DNA of 64,000 bases from Anaerovibrio lipolyticus DSM 3074 (GCF_900141865.1 NZ_FQYW01000007.1:1-64000), one strand, 5' to 3'; shown: positions 16,869 to 25,097, counted from the first letter of the stretch. A program made the numbers and translations. Notes: a model not told the origin generated them from the sequence alone.

Positions 16869-18525
16869 TATCCCTATACTAAACAAACTCATATCCATAG
16901 CTGGTACCAGTAATATGCTGTTAATGATAGCCGCCGGATTCCTTTCTGGTCTCACTGGCATTGGCCTTATTGGGGCCGCCGCCTGGATTATAAGCTATGC
17001 CGCCCTTCAGCCGCCCCTATATGCCCTGACCATCGGCATAACCAGCGTGCGCTTCTTTGGACTAAGCCGTGCAGCTACACGCTATCTCATGCGCCTTTTT
17101 TCCCACCAATTGGCCTTTAAAGCCTATGAGCAGCTACAATTGCTAATTTATGGGGCTATGTGCAAACAATTACCATTACGCACAGGGCTACCCCAGCAGG
17201 GCCAATACCTTCAACAACTCAGCCATGATGCCGAAACCCTGCGGGATATGTATATTCGCTGGTTTTTGCCTATTGCCAGCACAGGCCTATTAACTCTGTG
17301 CCTTACCCTATGGCTCCAGACCATTTCCATGCCAGCAGCCTGTTTGCTATGCTTTCTGTTTGCCCTACATCTTATCCTCCCAGCTCTTATGAGCAAATAC
17401 ACCAATGATTGTCTCCAAGAAGCCTCTTATCGGGACAAGCTGGTGGATTATGCCATGGGACAGGATGAGCTGATAACCTCAGGCTCCATGAACAGCTTTA
17501 TAGACGGTCTGGATAAAGCTGCTACTACCTACAGCTATGCCTATACACAGGTTCAGCTGCGTCAGGAAAGAATTGACACCCTTTTATCCTTACTTCGTCA
17601 CGTAGGATTTATTATCTATATTTGCCTGCTCACCAATGCACTAAGCGTACATCTGTTGGAGCCTCGCTGGTTAGCTGTGTGGGTCCTGTTAGGGATGGGA
17701 CTATTCGGCGAATTTTATGACCTGTCATCAGCGGCTCCCCACCTGCATAAAGCCCAAAAAGCTGCCCACCGCATATTTACTGCCGAAGATTTATCCAGCC
17801 ATGATGACCAGCCCCTACCTTCCCCCACTATCACAGAGGCTCATGAAACCACGGATGCAATTCTCAGAGGTGAAGGAATAACCTTCACCTATAATGATGA
17901 CGGACCAAATCCCACGCCAGTATTTTCCCCTCTCTCCTTTGCCCTTCCCCCTGGCGGAATGCTTGCTATTCGTGGGGACAGTGGCAGTGGCAAAACTACC
18001 CTGGCCCAGCTGCTACTCAAATTCTGGCCAGTAACCACTGGCGAATTGCACCTTGACCACATAGCTTATAATGAATGGCCTACACCTGAACTGCGTAAAT
18101 ATTTCTCAGCCTCCATTCAGCCTTGCCATATCTTTGCTGAATCCATCCGGGACAACTTTACCCGTCTCCACCCCCATATTACCGAGGAAAAAATATGGCA
18201 TGCGTTAAATATCGCCCAGCTAGGTGATACCGTTCGCCAATTCCCTCTAAAGCTGGAGGAACCATTGGGAGAAAATGGCCATCGCCTGTCCGGTGGCCAA
18301 CGCAATCGCCTGTTGACCGCCTTGGCCCTGGCCAGTGACGCCCCATATCTAATTTTAGATGAGCCAACTGACGGCTTGGACAAATACACCGCGGCTTCAC
18401 TTGTGGATGCACTTATGGCCCATGCCCATGAAACGCAAAAAGCTCTACTGATTATTACCCATGATGAGGAGGTCGCCAGGAAACTGCCCCAAGCAATTCA
18501 CCTTACCTCGCCTGCTACAATATGA
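16861..18525 (+). CDS. cydC: ABC exporter subunit CydC
   Basis: This 554-aa partner half-transporter of CydD has a membrane domain in the first 310 residues, Walker A GDSGSGKTT at about 378, a canonical LSGGQRNR signature and Walker B YLILDEPTDG. It overlaps cydD by eight bases and ends the operon before a strong terminator. Heterodimers of this kind export thiols that maintain the redox state needed for heme d insertion. Confidence 0.93.
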   Translation: MNNIPILNKLISIAGTSNMLLMIAAGFLSGLTGIGLIGAAAWIISYAALQPPLYALTIGITSVRFFGLSRAATRYLMRLFSHQLAFKAYEQLQLLIYGAMCKQLPLRTGLPQQGQYLQQLSHDAETLRDMYIRWFLPIASTGLLTLCLTLWLQTISMPAACLLCFLFALHLILPALMSKYTNDCLQEASYRDKLVDYAMGQDELITSGSMNSFIDGLDKAATTYSYAYTQVQLRQERIDTLLSLLRHVGFIIYICLLTNALSVHLLEPRWLAVWVLLGMGLFGEFYDLSSAAPHLHKAQKAAHRIFTAEDLSSHDDQPLPSPTITEAHETTDAILRGEGITFTYNDDGPNPTPVFSPLSFALPPGGMLAIRGDSGSGKTTLAQLLLKFWPVTTGELHLDHIAYNEWPTPELRKYFSASIQPCHIFAESIRDNFTRLHPHITEEKIWHALNIAQLGDTVRQFPLKLEEPLGENGHRLSGGQRNRLLTALALASDAPYLILDEPTDGLDKYTAASLVDALMAHAHETQKALLIITHDEEVARKLPQAIHLTSPATI

Positions 18526-18530
18526 CAAAA

Positions 18531-18573
18531 AAACCGAGGTGCCAGAATTTTACTGGTTCCTCGGTCTTTTTAT
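18531..18573. terminator. Bidirectional terminator between cydC and cobO
   Basis: ACCGAGGTGCCAG pairs with CTGGTTCCTCGGT around an AATTTTA loop, with an A-run on the left and CTTTTTATTT on the right. It can end cydC transcripts rightwards and cobO transcripts leftwards. Confidence 0.9.
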
Positions 18574-19146
18574 TTAACTTTCTATTCCCTTGCGGGCCTC
18601 AACGCCCTTGGTATAATAATGACGGATTTCCTTCATTTCCGTAATCAGATCCGCCCTATCCAGCAGCCACTGTGGAGCATTTCTGCCCGTACATACCACC
18701 TCTGTGGATTCTGGCAGTTCTTCCAGTAGGGATTCAATTTCCTGCCTAGGAAGTAGGCCGAAAAACAGGGCCACATTTACTTCATCCAACACCAAAAGTT
18801 CTGGCTTTATAGCCAGAATTTCTTTTTTTGCAGCCCTAAATTCTTCCCCTATCATTTCCACATAATCCTTTGGGGGATGACCCGGCGGAAAAATCACCAC
18901 ATTATCCCCCCACTTTGCCTTTTCCTCATCAGACAGCATTCCCTCTGTAGCCACGAAGAAAGGCTTGCCCGTGGTGCGCAGCTGAAGCTCTGGGGTAAAC
19001 TTTTTAAGTACCTTCTGCTCGCTGTAGGCAAGACTTTTCATAAACTGTAGAAAATACACCCGATGCCCGGCCCCCAGACTTCTGATGGCCAGCCCAATAG
19101 CCGCCGTGGTTTTCCCCTTTCCCTTGCCTGTATATATCTGAAGCAT
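18574..19146 (-). CDS. cobO: Cob(I)alamin adenosyltransferase (CobA/CobO/BtuR type)
   Basis: This 190-aa enzyme transfers the adenosyl group of ATP to the cobalt of corrinoids to make coenzyme B12. The P-loop GKGKGKTTAAIG at residues 7-18 and the VLDEVN motif near 120 are characteristic. The length matches the CobO family. It stands alone here, away from other cobamide genes. It serves either de novo synthesis or salvage of corrinoids, which cannot be decided from this window. Confidence 0.94.
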   Translation of the reverse strand: MLQIYTGKGKGKTTAAIGLAIRSLGAGHRVYFLQFMKSLAYSEQKVLKKFTPELQLRTTGKPFFVATEGMLSDEEKAKWGDNVVIFPPGHPPKDYVEMIGEEFRAAKKEILAIKPELLVLDEVNVALFFGLLPRQEIESLLEELPESTEVVCTGRNAPQWLLDRADLITEMKEIRHYYTKGVEARKGIES

Positions 19147-19242
19147 ACCAATCCTTCACTCCTAAGTGCACAAAATCTTTTTAATGCAATCAATTAATGC
19201 CACCAATTGGCTACGCCTTTGGATTTAACCAAAAATTCATAT

Positions 19243-19770
19243 TTAACGGTGCTCGCCGATGATTTTCTCCATCCAGATCATGTTGTACCAGCGCCCAAAC
19301 TTATAGCCGCATTTATAAAATGTCCCCACCTTGGTGAAACCCAAATGCTGGTGGAACAATTCACTGTTTCTGGTCAAATATTCATCTTCCTCAACAGGGT
19401 CCCCAATGCAGGAATACATATTCAAAATCCCCATTTTCTTCAGCTGTGCTTCCAAAACATCATACAGCTTTCGGCCATAGCCCCGACCCTTGGCATCCTT
19501 ATCAAGATAAATTGTCAGCTCGCAGGAATGGTCGTAGGCAGCCCGCCCGACAAAGGGATGAGCATAAGCATAGCCGTAAATAACCCCTTTCTCCTCTACC
19601 ACCAAATATGGGTATTTTTTTAGTACGTCCTCGATACGCCCCCGAAACTCCTCCACTGAAGGCACATCATATTCCCAGGAAATAGCTGTATCCGTCACAT
19701 AATAAGAATATATCTCCAAAAGGCGCTCCGCGTCATTCACCGTAGCAGAGCGAATAATAGCTTCTTGCAT
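19243..19770 (-). CDS. GNAT-family N-acetyltransferase
   Basis: This 175-aa protein resembles phosphinothricin/methionine-sulfoximine acetyltransferases: IRSATVNDAERLLEIY at the start, the acetyl-CoA pyrophosphate loop DKDAKGRGYGRKLYDVLE at about 93-110, and HQHLGFTKVGTFYKCGYKF near the end. Such enzymes acetylate amino groups of amino acids or toxic analogues. The exact substrate is unknown. GGAGAAAG precedes the ATG. It is separated by only 32 bases from the upstream ACT-domain gene, so the two may be co-transcribed. Confidence 0.85.
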   Translation of the reverse strand: MQEAIIRSATVNDAERLLEIYSYYVTDTAISWEYDVPSVEEFRGRIEDVLKKYPYLVVEEKGVIYGYAYAHPFVGRAAYDHSCELTIYLDKDAKGRGYGRKLYDVLEAQLKKMGILNMYSCIGDPVEEDEYLTRNSELFHQHLGFTKVGTFYKCGYKFGRWYNMIWMEKIIGEHR

Positions 19771-19802
19771 CTAATCTTTCTCCTAACAAAATTTTGCATG
19801 GG

Positions 19803-20171
19803 TTATTGCTTTAATCTATATCCTGCTTTCATCAATATGGACATAGCCTTTCCCCATTTATGTTCTTTGACTAAGATATAATCTGTATTATAAGTAGACA
19901 TGGAGAATATGCTGATACCATTGTCAGCAAGAATAGTGGAAATTTTTGCCAATACACCCACCATGGAAAAATCCAGCATTCCATCAATGTAAAATCCCTT
20001 CCAGCCATCTTCCCTGCTTATACAATTTTCAGGGGCCTGCTCCGTTTTGCATACAAGAGATATTTCATCATTGGTTTTGGCCAGAAAGAAAAAATCCTTT
20101 GTCATGTCTATTTCCGATATATCACTTACTTTACAAACTGTAATATTATCCTTAATTGCTGTCAGATCCAT
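19803..20171 (-). CDS. ACT-domain protein
   Basis: This 122-aa protein ends with an ACT/CASTOR-like regulatory fold: the segment DFSMVGVLAKISTILADNGIS at about 66-86 and ISIFSMSTYNTDYILV form the typical amino-acid-binding strand-helix pattern. No enzymatic domain is present, so it probably senses an amino acid. A GGAGG ribosome binding site precedes the start. It lies just upstream of the acetyltransferase on the same strand. Confidence 0.8.
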   Translation of the reverse strand: MDLTAIKDNITVCKVSDISEIDMTKDFFFLAKTNDEISLVCKTEQAPENCISREDGWKGFYIDGMLDFSMVGVLAKISTILADNGISIFSMSTYNTDYILVKEHKWGKAMSILMKAGYRLKQ

Positions 20172-20231
20172 AATTTGACCTCCATTTTCAAAAGCAATTG
20201 CTCAATACCGTTTCACTAAAGGAAATTCCCC

Positions 20232-20561
20232 TCAGTCAACTCCCGGGAACGCATCTACAAATTTTATTTTTATGTCCGGAAAACTCTCCACAAACTGAAT
20301 GGTAAAATCCTCGCCATATTCTACAAACTGCCACTCCCCGATTTTATCTGGAAATGCGTCAACAGTTTTCACCCGTATATCTGGAAAAGCATCCACTACT
20401 TTTACCTTGATATCAGGGAAATGGTCCACTACCTTTACCTTTCCATTGAGCCTGATACCCTTATAATACCCGTCCTTGTTTATAACCGTGGCCGCCATGG
20501 TTGGAACCGAAACAGCAATAATCAGCAATGCCACAAATAGTGCAATTATTTTTTTAGCCAT
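20232..20561 (-). CDS. Small secreted protein of FPD repeats
   Basis: This 109-aa protein has an N-terminal signal peptide (cleavage likely after TMA at about residue 23). The mature part consists of short tandem repeats built on V-D-x-F-P-D-I-x-V-K: HFPD, AFPD, AFPD, then after a WQFVEYGEDF spacer ESFPD and AFPG. The alternating hydrophobic pattern suggests a beta-solenoid or an amyloid-like strand stack outside the cytoplasm. Similar short repeat proteins occur in several bacteria without known function. The start has AAAGGA upstream. No partner gene is evident. Confidence 0.75.
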   Translation of the reverse strand: MAKKIIALFVALLIIAVSVPTMAATVINKDGYYKGIRLNGKVKVVDHFPDIKVKVVDAFPDIRVKTVDAFPDKIGEWQFVEYGEDFTIQFVESFPDIKIKFVDAFPGVD

Positions 20562-20591
20562 GATGATATCCTTTCTGATAAGCCAATGCTG

Positions 20592-20639
20592 TCATCTAAA
20601 TTCTTTTACGCCACTACGTTTTGCATATTCTCACATATT
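20592..20639 (-). pseudogene. Relic of the 3' end of a second HNH endonuclease gene
   Basis: Read leftwards this stretch translates as NM*EYAKRSGVKEFR followed by a stop. It aligns with the last residues of the intact HNH protein at 22570-23571 (SMWEYAKRSGIKEFNW). The Trp codon has become a stop and the rest of the gene is absent. A copy of the sequence found directly upstream of the intact HNH gene lies 340 bases to the right (20979-21120), so the two relics bracket a lost gene body. Confidence 0.7.
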
Positions 20640-20722
20640 GATTTGCTAACATATGTTTGGTATAATATCGCTGGGTGCTGTTTGGCGGTTTATTTGCCCT
20701 CTATATTAAGGGGGTGATGCCC

Positions 20723-20797
20723 ATGAACGACAGTGTTATAGTGGTTTTACTATTAATTCTGCTCATCATCATGGAAACAAAAAATAACCGCTCCTAG
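20723..20797 (+). CDS. Holin-like type I toxin peptide
   Basis: This 24-aa ORF follows GGGGGTGATGCCC. It encodes a short N-terminus, one hydrophobic membrane segment (VIVVLLLILLIIM) and a charged KNNRS tail. The last codons and stop lie inside a perfect 11-bp inverted repeat (20783-20820). This arrangement is characteristic of the putative holin-like toxins of Firmicutes, whose mRNA overlaps an antisense RNA antitoxin. It is too short for usual gene callers. Toxicity is inferred from the family. Confidence 0.75.
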   Translation: MNDSVIVVLLLILLIIMETKNNRS

Positions 20798-20871
20798 TCC
20801 GGCCAGACCGAGCGGTTATTCCGTGTAAAAACGATTAACTACGAGGGCGACCGCTAGGCGGCACCTTTTTT
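20783..20871. ncRNA. Hairpins of the toxin mRNA and probable antisense antitoxin region
   Basis: AATAACCGCTC (20783-20793) pairs perfectly with GAGCGGTTATT (20810-20820). A second GC-rich hairpin at 20845-20865 is followed by six T and should terminate the toxin mRNA. In homologous cassettes a minus-strand RNA starting beyond the second hairpin pairs with this 3' region. The antisense transcript itself is inferred. Confidence 0.5.
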
Positions 20872-20978
20872 CTAAGCACATTATAGCATTTGCATAATTT
20901 ATCAGCAAGTGCTATTTTTTTACATAAATATAGACTATACCTCAATCTAAAAGCATCTATTATAAACGTGCTCACATA

Positions 20979-21120
20979 ATATACTCCGCATGTATACAAA
21001 TTTTAACTTTACTTTTCTAAATTATTTCGCCATATCTTTACTCATTCCTGCTGAAATAGTCCATAAAAAGTTCCATTAAGCAGACAAAACTTTATAATGA
21101 AAAGGAAAACGCCAGTCAAA
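20979..21120. repeat. 142-bp direct repeat, copy 1
   Basis: By eye this segment matches 23570-23711 at 139 of 142 positions in the same orientation. Copy 2 is the sequence directly upstream of the HNH gene start, so copy 1 looks like a duplicated HNH promoter region that has lost its gene. The region right of copy 1 up to 21193 contains nothing else I can support. Confidence 0.9.
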
Positions 21121-21193
21121 TATCCGAGATGCCCCATTAAAATTAGAATAATAATCTAACGATTGGGGGCCGTATAAATGACTGGCATTTTTA

Positions 21194-21853
21194 TTAATCA
21201 ATACGGTAAAGCTCAATATTCTCATCTTCTGTTTTCACAATTAGCATATTTTTACCTGAATCAATATAAAGACTATTGGCAATCACATCTGTAGTTCCCG
21301 GTAACTCAGTAATCATCTCGATTTCCTCACCAGCTTCTATGTTCATTGCCTCAATAGGGGCAGCATTTAAACAATAAGATGCCGGATGACCATAATAGGA
21401 AACACACGCCAAACTATACATTGTCTTATTCGTACAAGCAATACCAACCACAAAATTTCCATCAGAGATGTGGAAAAATGTTTCGGTTACTGCATTCCAA
21501 CCAAAAATAACACCCGACTGCCCACTGGCTCCTGTCAAATAACCAATTATAGTGTTACCCTTACTGCTCCAACGGACACCAGAATTTTCCACAAAATCAG
21601 GTTCTGCATCAGGCCAGTATTGCTGAAAAACAGCATACGATACGGTTTTATATCTTCCATCCAGCATATATCCCAATACAGATTCATCATCCAATAACAC
21701 TTCTACATCCGTCAGCATATTTCTCCACCTCAAAATTTCATTGGTACAAGTCAACAATCTATTATTAATTTCTCCAGCGACGTGTTCCGCCCCCAGACTG
21801 ACGATAGTTCTATCTGTCCTCACGACAGTCCAGATGATAGCCGTTATCGTCAT
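21194..21853 (-). CDS. Hypothetical protein
   Basis: This 219-aa protein is not recognised. It has no signal or membrane segment, is rich in beta-forming residues, and contains regularly spaced Gly-Tyr and Gly-Trp stretches (GYLTGASGQSGVIFGW) that could be a small beta-propeller or jelly roll. Its ATG overlaps the TGA stop of the frame before it (ATGA), but no ribosome binding site is visible. It is therefore either translationally coupled to the 71-aa frame or the two are halves of one frameshifted gene. It lies between the two copies of the 142-bp repeat and was probably acquired with the HNH module. Confidence 0.5.
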   Translation of the reverse strand: MTITAIIWTVVRTDRTIVSLGAEHVAGEINNRLLTCTNEILRWRNMLTDVEVLLDDESVLGYMLDGRYKTVSYAVFQQYWPDAEPDFVENSGVRWSSKGNTIIGYLTGASGQSGVIFGWNAVTETFFHISDGNFVVGIACTNKTMYSLACVSYYGHPASYCLNAAPIEAMNIEAGEEIEMITELPGTTDVIANSLYIDSGKNMLIVKTEDENIELYRID

Positions 21854-22065
21854 AGTATTCTTAGTGATGCCAACTTGACCAAACCTCCAACATAAGTAAA
21901 ATATTGTATTACCCTCAAACCTCCGGTTAGATCAAGCTCTGCACCAGTAGTAGCCAAAACGATATTATATTTATCGTCAATAGTCACACATCTTTGCACA
22001 ACATATATATTATCAAATATTTTTGAAACACTATCTGCAAAGATCATGCTGATTGTTACTGACAC
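21850..22065 (-). CDS. Short frame upstream of the 219-aa gene
   Basis: This frame of up to 71 aa starts at a GTG that lies almost on top of its GGGAGG sequence; an ATG at 22047 is 17 bases away from it. Neither start is well placed. The protein is not recognised. Because its stop overlaps the next start by four bases, it may be the N-terminal part of a decayed gene that continues as the 219-aa frame. Confidence 0.35.
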   Translation of the reverse strand: MSVTISMIFADSVSKIFDNIYVVQRCVTIDDKYNIVLATTGAELDLTGGLRVIQYFTYVGGLVKLASLRIL

Positions 22066-22179
22066 GCCTCCCTGTCGCTAGAACGCTATACTTTACTATC
22101 GATGTTTGGCTACGGAATTTGTCACTACCTTCAGATATTTTTTAGGAGACAATAGATGACACGGGCTATATTGTCCCTA

Positions 22180-22539
22180 TTACACGGAATCTTCCAGAAA
22201 TGAGTACATAAGATCCTCAAGGTTGATATCATAGTTCCAATTCTTTTCTATACCATCTACTTCATAGCATATGGTAAAATTCCCAAAAACTTCAAATAGA
22301 GCATCTCTAGATGACATTTGAGGATTCATACACACAAGTTTTCTAGCACGTTCTATTCCCGGCTCGAATTCATAATAGTTCTCATTAAAGGCATCACCCA
22401 TACCTTCGATAATCCAGTCCGTTCCGGGTCCATCCGGGTGTTCTTTTATACTATAATACTTACCAAATCCTAACGAGGCTGATTCTTTTTCACTAGATAA
22501 GCATACCCCTATTTCGATTTCTTTATCCTTCAAACTCAT
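22180..22539 (-). CDS. Small acidic protein next to the HNH gene
   Basis: This 119-aa acidic, soluble protein is unrecognised. It begins 30 bases after the HNH gene on the same strand and contains HPDGPGTDWIIEGMGDAF and a Tyr/Glu-rich middle. Size, charge and position are those often seen in immunity proteins paired with nucleases, but there is no sequence motif to prove it. It may equally be an unrelated cargo gene. Confidence 0.55.
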   Translation of the reverse strand: MSLKDKEIEIGVCLSSEKESASLGFGKYYSIKEHPDGPGTDWIIEGMGDAFNENYYEFEPGIERARKLVCMNPQMSSRDALFEVFGNFTICYEVDGIEKNWNYDINLEDLMYSFLEDSV

Positions 22540-22569
22540 TCACTTTCATCCCAATCTAGTGTATCAATT

Positions 22570-23571
22570 TTACCAGTTAAACTCTTTTATACCACTACGT
22601 TTAGCATATTCCCACATACTATCCAACAAACCATCTGTATAACTTTCAAAATCAGATAATATTACTATATCATGTGACTTTTGTAATATTTTATTCCTGT
22701 TATTGATTTGAAGCAAATACTCTTTGGAAGGCACCCGATTATTTTTCCTCTCATTACAGGTTGGACACGACAAAACAAAATTCCATAACTTATCATCTTT
22801 AACAAATGACCACGGAATAAAGTGGTCAACATGAACATTGTCTTTAAGTTTTCTACCACAATAAAAACAGGTATTTTCCTCAAATTCTTTTCTAAGAATT
22901 TCTCTATAAACCGACAAATCACTGCGCCGAGGAGTAGCTAACTCTAATTTCTCTATAACCCTGACGACCAAATTATCCTGGTTAACCTTTTCTAAAAACT
23001 TAGCCCAAGAATAATAATTTAACCGCTCCAATTCAGCCTTGTATTTCAACATAAATTCATAAAAACAATAACTAAGTGTTAAACCTTCCGCATTTAAATC
23101 AAATGCATAAATATACCCATCAAAATCAGCATATAGTGCACCTACAACATACTTCTTACAATCTGCAGTTACTAACTGTACTATTTTATTACGTTCTATT
23201 TTATCAATAGCACTAAACTCCAATGTAGATAAAATACCATTACTTGTAGCTGCCCTTTTTAATATGGTTTCTATTTTAGATAACCTAGAGTTACCATCTG
23301 GCCTCATCTGTCGTAAATCATATTTAATAACTAGATTCCAATAGTTTTCAGTAAATCGGGCAAATAACTCTTCATACGTATAAAAAATCCCCATTCCAGT
23401 CTTTTTGCCACTAAATAAGCTATCAAGCAACGACTTAATAAGTCCATATTTATACGTATTTCTCTTTCTGCATGAATCGGAAAAAACATAATTAAATAAT
23501 GACCATATTCTGTCATCGTTTATGTAGAATTCTTTTATTGGTCCGTATTTTAAGTCCCATCCTGCCATCAT
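22570..23571 (-). CDS. HNH endonuclease-domain protein
   Basis: This 333-aa protein has a C-terminal HNH nuclease at about 235-285: CFYCGRKL, VHVDHFIPWSF and LSCPTCNERKNNR provide the two zinc-type CxxC pairs, the catalytic His (DHFIPW) and the Asn/His of the HNH fold. The N-terminal 230 residues are not recognised and may bind DNA or a partner. The gene start is at the edge of a 142-bp repeat, and a relic of a second copy lies at 20592-20639, so the gene was once duplicated. Possible roles are restriction-type defence, homing or mobile-element maintenance. Confidence 0.85.
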   Translation of the reverse strand: MMAGWDLKYGPIKEFYINDDRIWSLFNYVFSDSCRKRNTYKYGLIKSLLDSLFSGKKTGMGIFYTYEELFARFTENYWNLVIKYDLRQMRPDGNSRLSKIETILKRAATSNGILSTLEFSAIDKIERNKIVQLVTADCKKYVVGALYADFDGYIYAFDLNAEGLTLSYCFYEFMLKYKAELERLNYYSWAKFLEKVNQDNLVVRVIEKLELATPRRSDLSVYREILRKEFEENTCFYCGRKLKDNVHVDHFIPWSFVKDDKLWNFVLSCPTCNERKNNRVPSKEYLLQINNRNKILQKSHDIVILSDFESYTDGLLDSMWEYAKRSGIKEFNW

Positions 23572-23711
23572 ATACTCCGCATGTATACAAAATTTAACTT
23601 TACTTTTTTAAATTATTTCGTCATATCTTTACTCATTCCTGCTGAAATAGTCCATAAAAAGTTCCATTAAGCAGACAAAACTTTATAATGAAAAGGAAAA
23701 CGCCAGTCAAA
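23570..23711. repeat. 142-bp direct repeat, copy 2 (upstream of the HNH gene)
   Basis: It matches 20979-21120 with three mismatches. It contains the probable promoter and leader of the HNH gene and overlaps its start codon by two bases. The minus strand includes TTTTCATTATAAAGTTTTG-like AT-rich sequence that could hold a -10 element. Confidence 0.9.
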
Positions 23712-24297
23712 CAAACCTTATCCCCCATTGTCGTTAGATTTTCTTCAATAGTTTTTGAGTCAAATTCAGCTTATTTTTCACCAGTAATAATTTCAAGTAA
23801 ATAATTGTTCATAAAATCTAATGCTTTGGGATCCATATCCTTAAGTAACATAGCTAATCCCTCCTATACTAACCAACACAATAATCTAAACACCATTTGC
23901 AATATGACAACTGTCACTATTAGTTAATAATTATTCTTTTTCTTTATTCTATATTAACCGGCATGATTTGCAATATCTAAATGGGCAAAAAAAGGACCCT
24001 GCCAGAGAACTTATATTCTCAAACAGGGTCCTGTTTTATGCCAGGCTTAGCAAAAATAAAAACAAGAACAGTTCCTTACAAACCGAGCATAAGTCGGCTT
24101 TGGAATAAGGTTGAGGTCAGTTTAACAAAGTTGTTACAGGGCGTCAAGGACAGAAAAAAGAATCGTTTACATCAGCGAGGTTAACTTAAAACAAGATAAA
24201 CGGCAGGCATAGAACAGTCTTTCCCACGTGAGGCTCTGGCCCCACGGGAAATAGTGTAAGATCGCCGCCCCCCGGTATACGCCCCGCCCAAAAGAAA
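23712..24297. other. Long intergenic region with terminator and possible structured RNA
   Basis: No convincing gene is present in this 586-base gap. On the minus strand GGAGGGATTAGCT precedes an ATG at 23851, but that frame ends after 10 codons. Positions 23919-24036 form repeat A with a strong terminator hairpin. Positions 24070-24290 are unusual: small hairpins such as CCGAgcataagTCGG, and a GC-rich stretch (24200-24285) with TTTCCC...GGGAAA arms inside an otherwise AT-rich island. This suggests a non-coding RNA, but I recognise no known family. Confidence 0.4.
23919..24036. repeat. Intergenic repeat A with terminator hairpin
   Basis: ATTAGTTAATAATTATTCTT, then TATTCTATATTAAC, then a hairpin GGACCCTG...CAGGGTCC enclosing GAGAACTTATATTCTC. 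The same order of elements recurs at 27631-27746. On the minus strand the hairpin is followed by seven T and works as a terminator; the AT-rich part lies where a promoter for the next leftward gene would be. Confidence 0.7.
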
Positions 24298-24319
24298 AAG
24301 CACCCAATTAAGGGTGCTT
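24286..24319 (-). terminator. Terminator overlapping the end of the 246-aa gene
   Basis: On the minus strand AAGCACCC/GGGTGCTT form a perfect 8-bp stem with a six-base loop followed by TTTTCTTTT. The 5' arm contains the last codons and the stop of the gene. Confidence 0.9.
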
Positions 24320-25048
24320 AGATTTCTTTAACCATTCTTCCTCTCTCATCCTAAAAGTTCCTTCAAGACCATACTCAAATGCTATATGAGTACAGTCAGG
24401 ATACCGCTTCATCATCAATTCAATACGCTTTACAAATCTACGATAAAAGTCTGTTACTACACCTATATTCTTTTTGATCACATTATTCTCGCCTTCTTCA
24501 GTTAATCCAGGTATGTGGCTGTAAATCAAATAATGATAGTTATAATCTTTTTTGACCTTATCTAAAACAGGATTATCATAATCTTTTTCCAGCAGTTTTG
24601 CTGTTTCAGTAATTTCCTTAAGCATTTTCTTTATATCTGAATATGAATAGATATTCTCTCCCCACCATTCAAAACCCTCAAAGTCAAAATGGGTTCCCCA
24701 TACTTTAAAATCCTTATTAAGATACTTTTCCACAAATACCCGTAGAAAACACATTATATAGTCTTCATCAATAGATATTTGTCCTTTAGGAAAAAATTCA
24801 ATGTTCCGTAGATCTCCATCAGGTTTAGCGTTGAAAATCTTAACGGGCATAATCCAAAAATAGTATTCATCTCCATAAGCTCCTTCAAGAATTTCTAAAT
24901 AACCCTTGCCTTTTAACGATGGGTAATCTTGTCCCTTTGGGCGACGCATTTTGGGCGAAAGAAAAAGTTTTTTCCAATTATCTCCCCTCAAAAATTCGGT
25001 CGCAGCCTTCTCCAACATTTTCATATCTGTTTCAGAGAGTTTTCCCAT
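24308..25048 (-). CDS. Hypothetical protein, 246 aa
   Basis: This basic, aromatic-rich soluble protein is unrecognised (for example HFDFEGFEWWGENIYSYSD and YHYLIYSHIPGLTEEG). There is no signal peptide, membrane segment or metal motif. A strong AAAGGAGG precedes the start and a terminator overlaps its end. It is probably the last gene of the leftward PcfJ-like cluster, and such lone cargo genes are typical of mobile accessory regions. Confidence 0.65.
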   Translation of the reverse strand: MGKLSETDMKMLEKAATEFLRGDNWKKLFLSPKMRRPKGQDYPSLKGKGYLEILEGAYGDEYYFWIMPVKIFNAKPDGDLRNIEFFPKGQISIDEDYIMCFLRVFVEKYLNKDFKVWGTHFDFEGFEWWGENIYSYSDIKKMLKEITETAKLLEKDYDNPVLDKVKKDYNYHYLIYSHIPGLTEEGENNVIKKNIGVVTDFYRRFVKRIELMMKRYPDCTHIAFEYGLEGTFRMREEEWLKKSKHP

Positions 25049-25097
25049 AATAACGCCTCCTTTGGAGCTGTATTTTTTGCTTCATCGAATACTTAAA

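Noticed and set aside
23772-23851. Possible 26-aa peptide behind a strong GGAGGG site
   Set aside because: The frame stops after 10 codons (MLLKDMDPKA); the continuation is in another frame, so it is at best a decayed ORF.
23981-24184. 67-aa plus-strand frame
   Set aside because: It runs through a terminator hairpin and a structured stretch and has no ribosome binding site.
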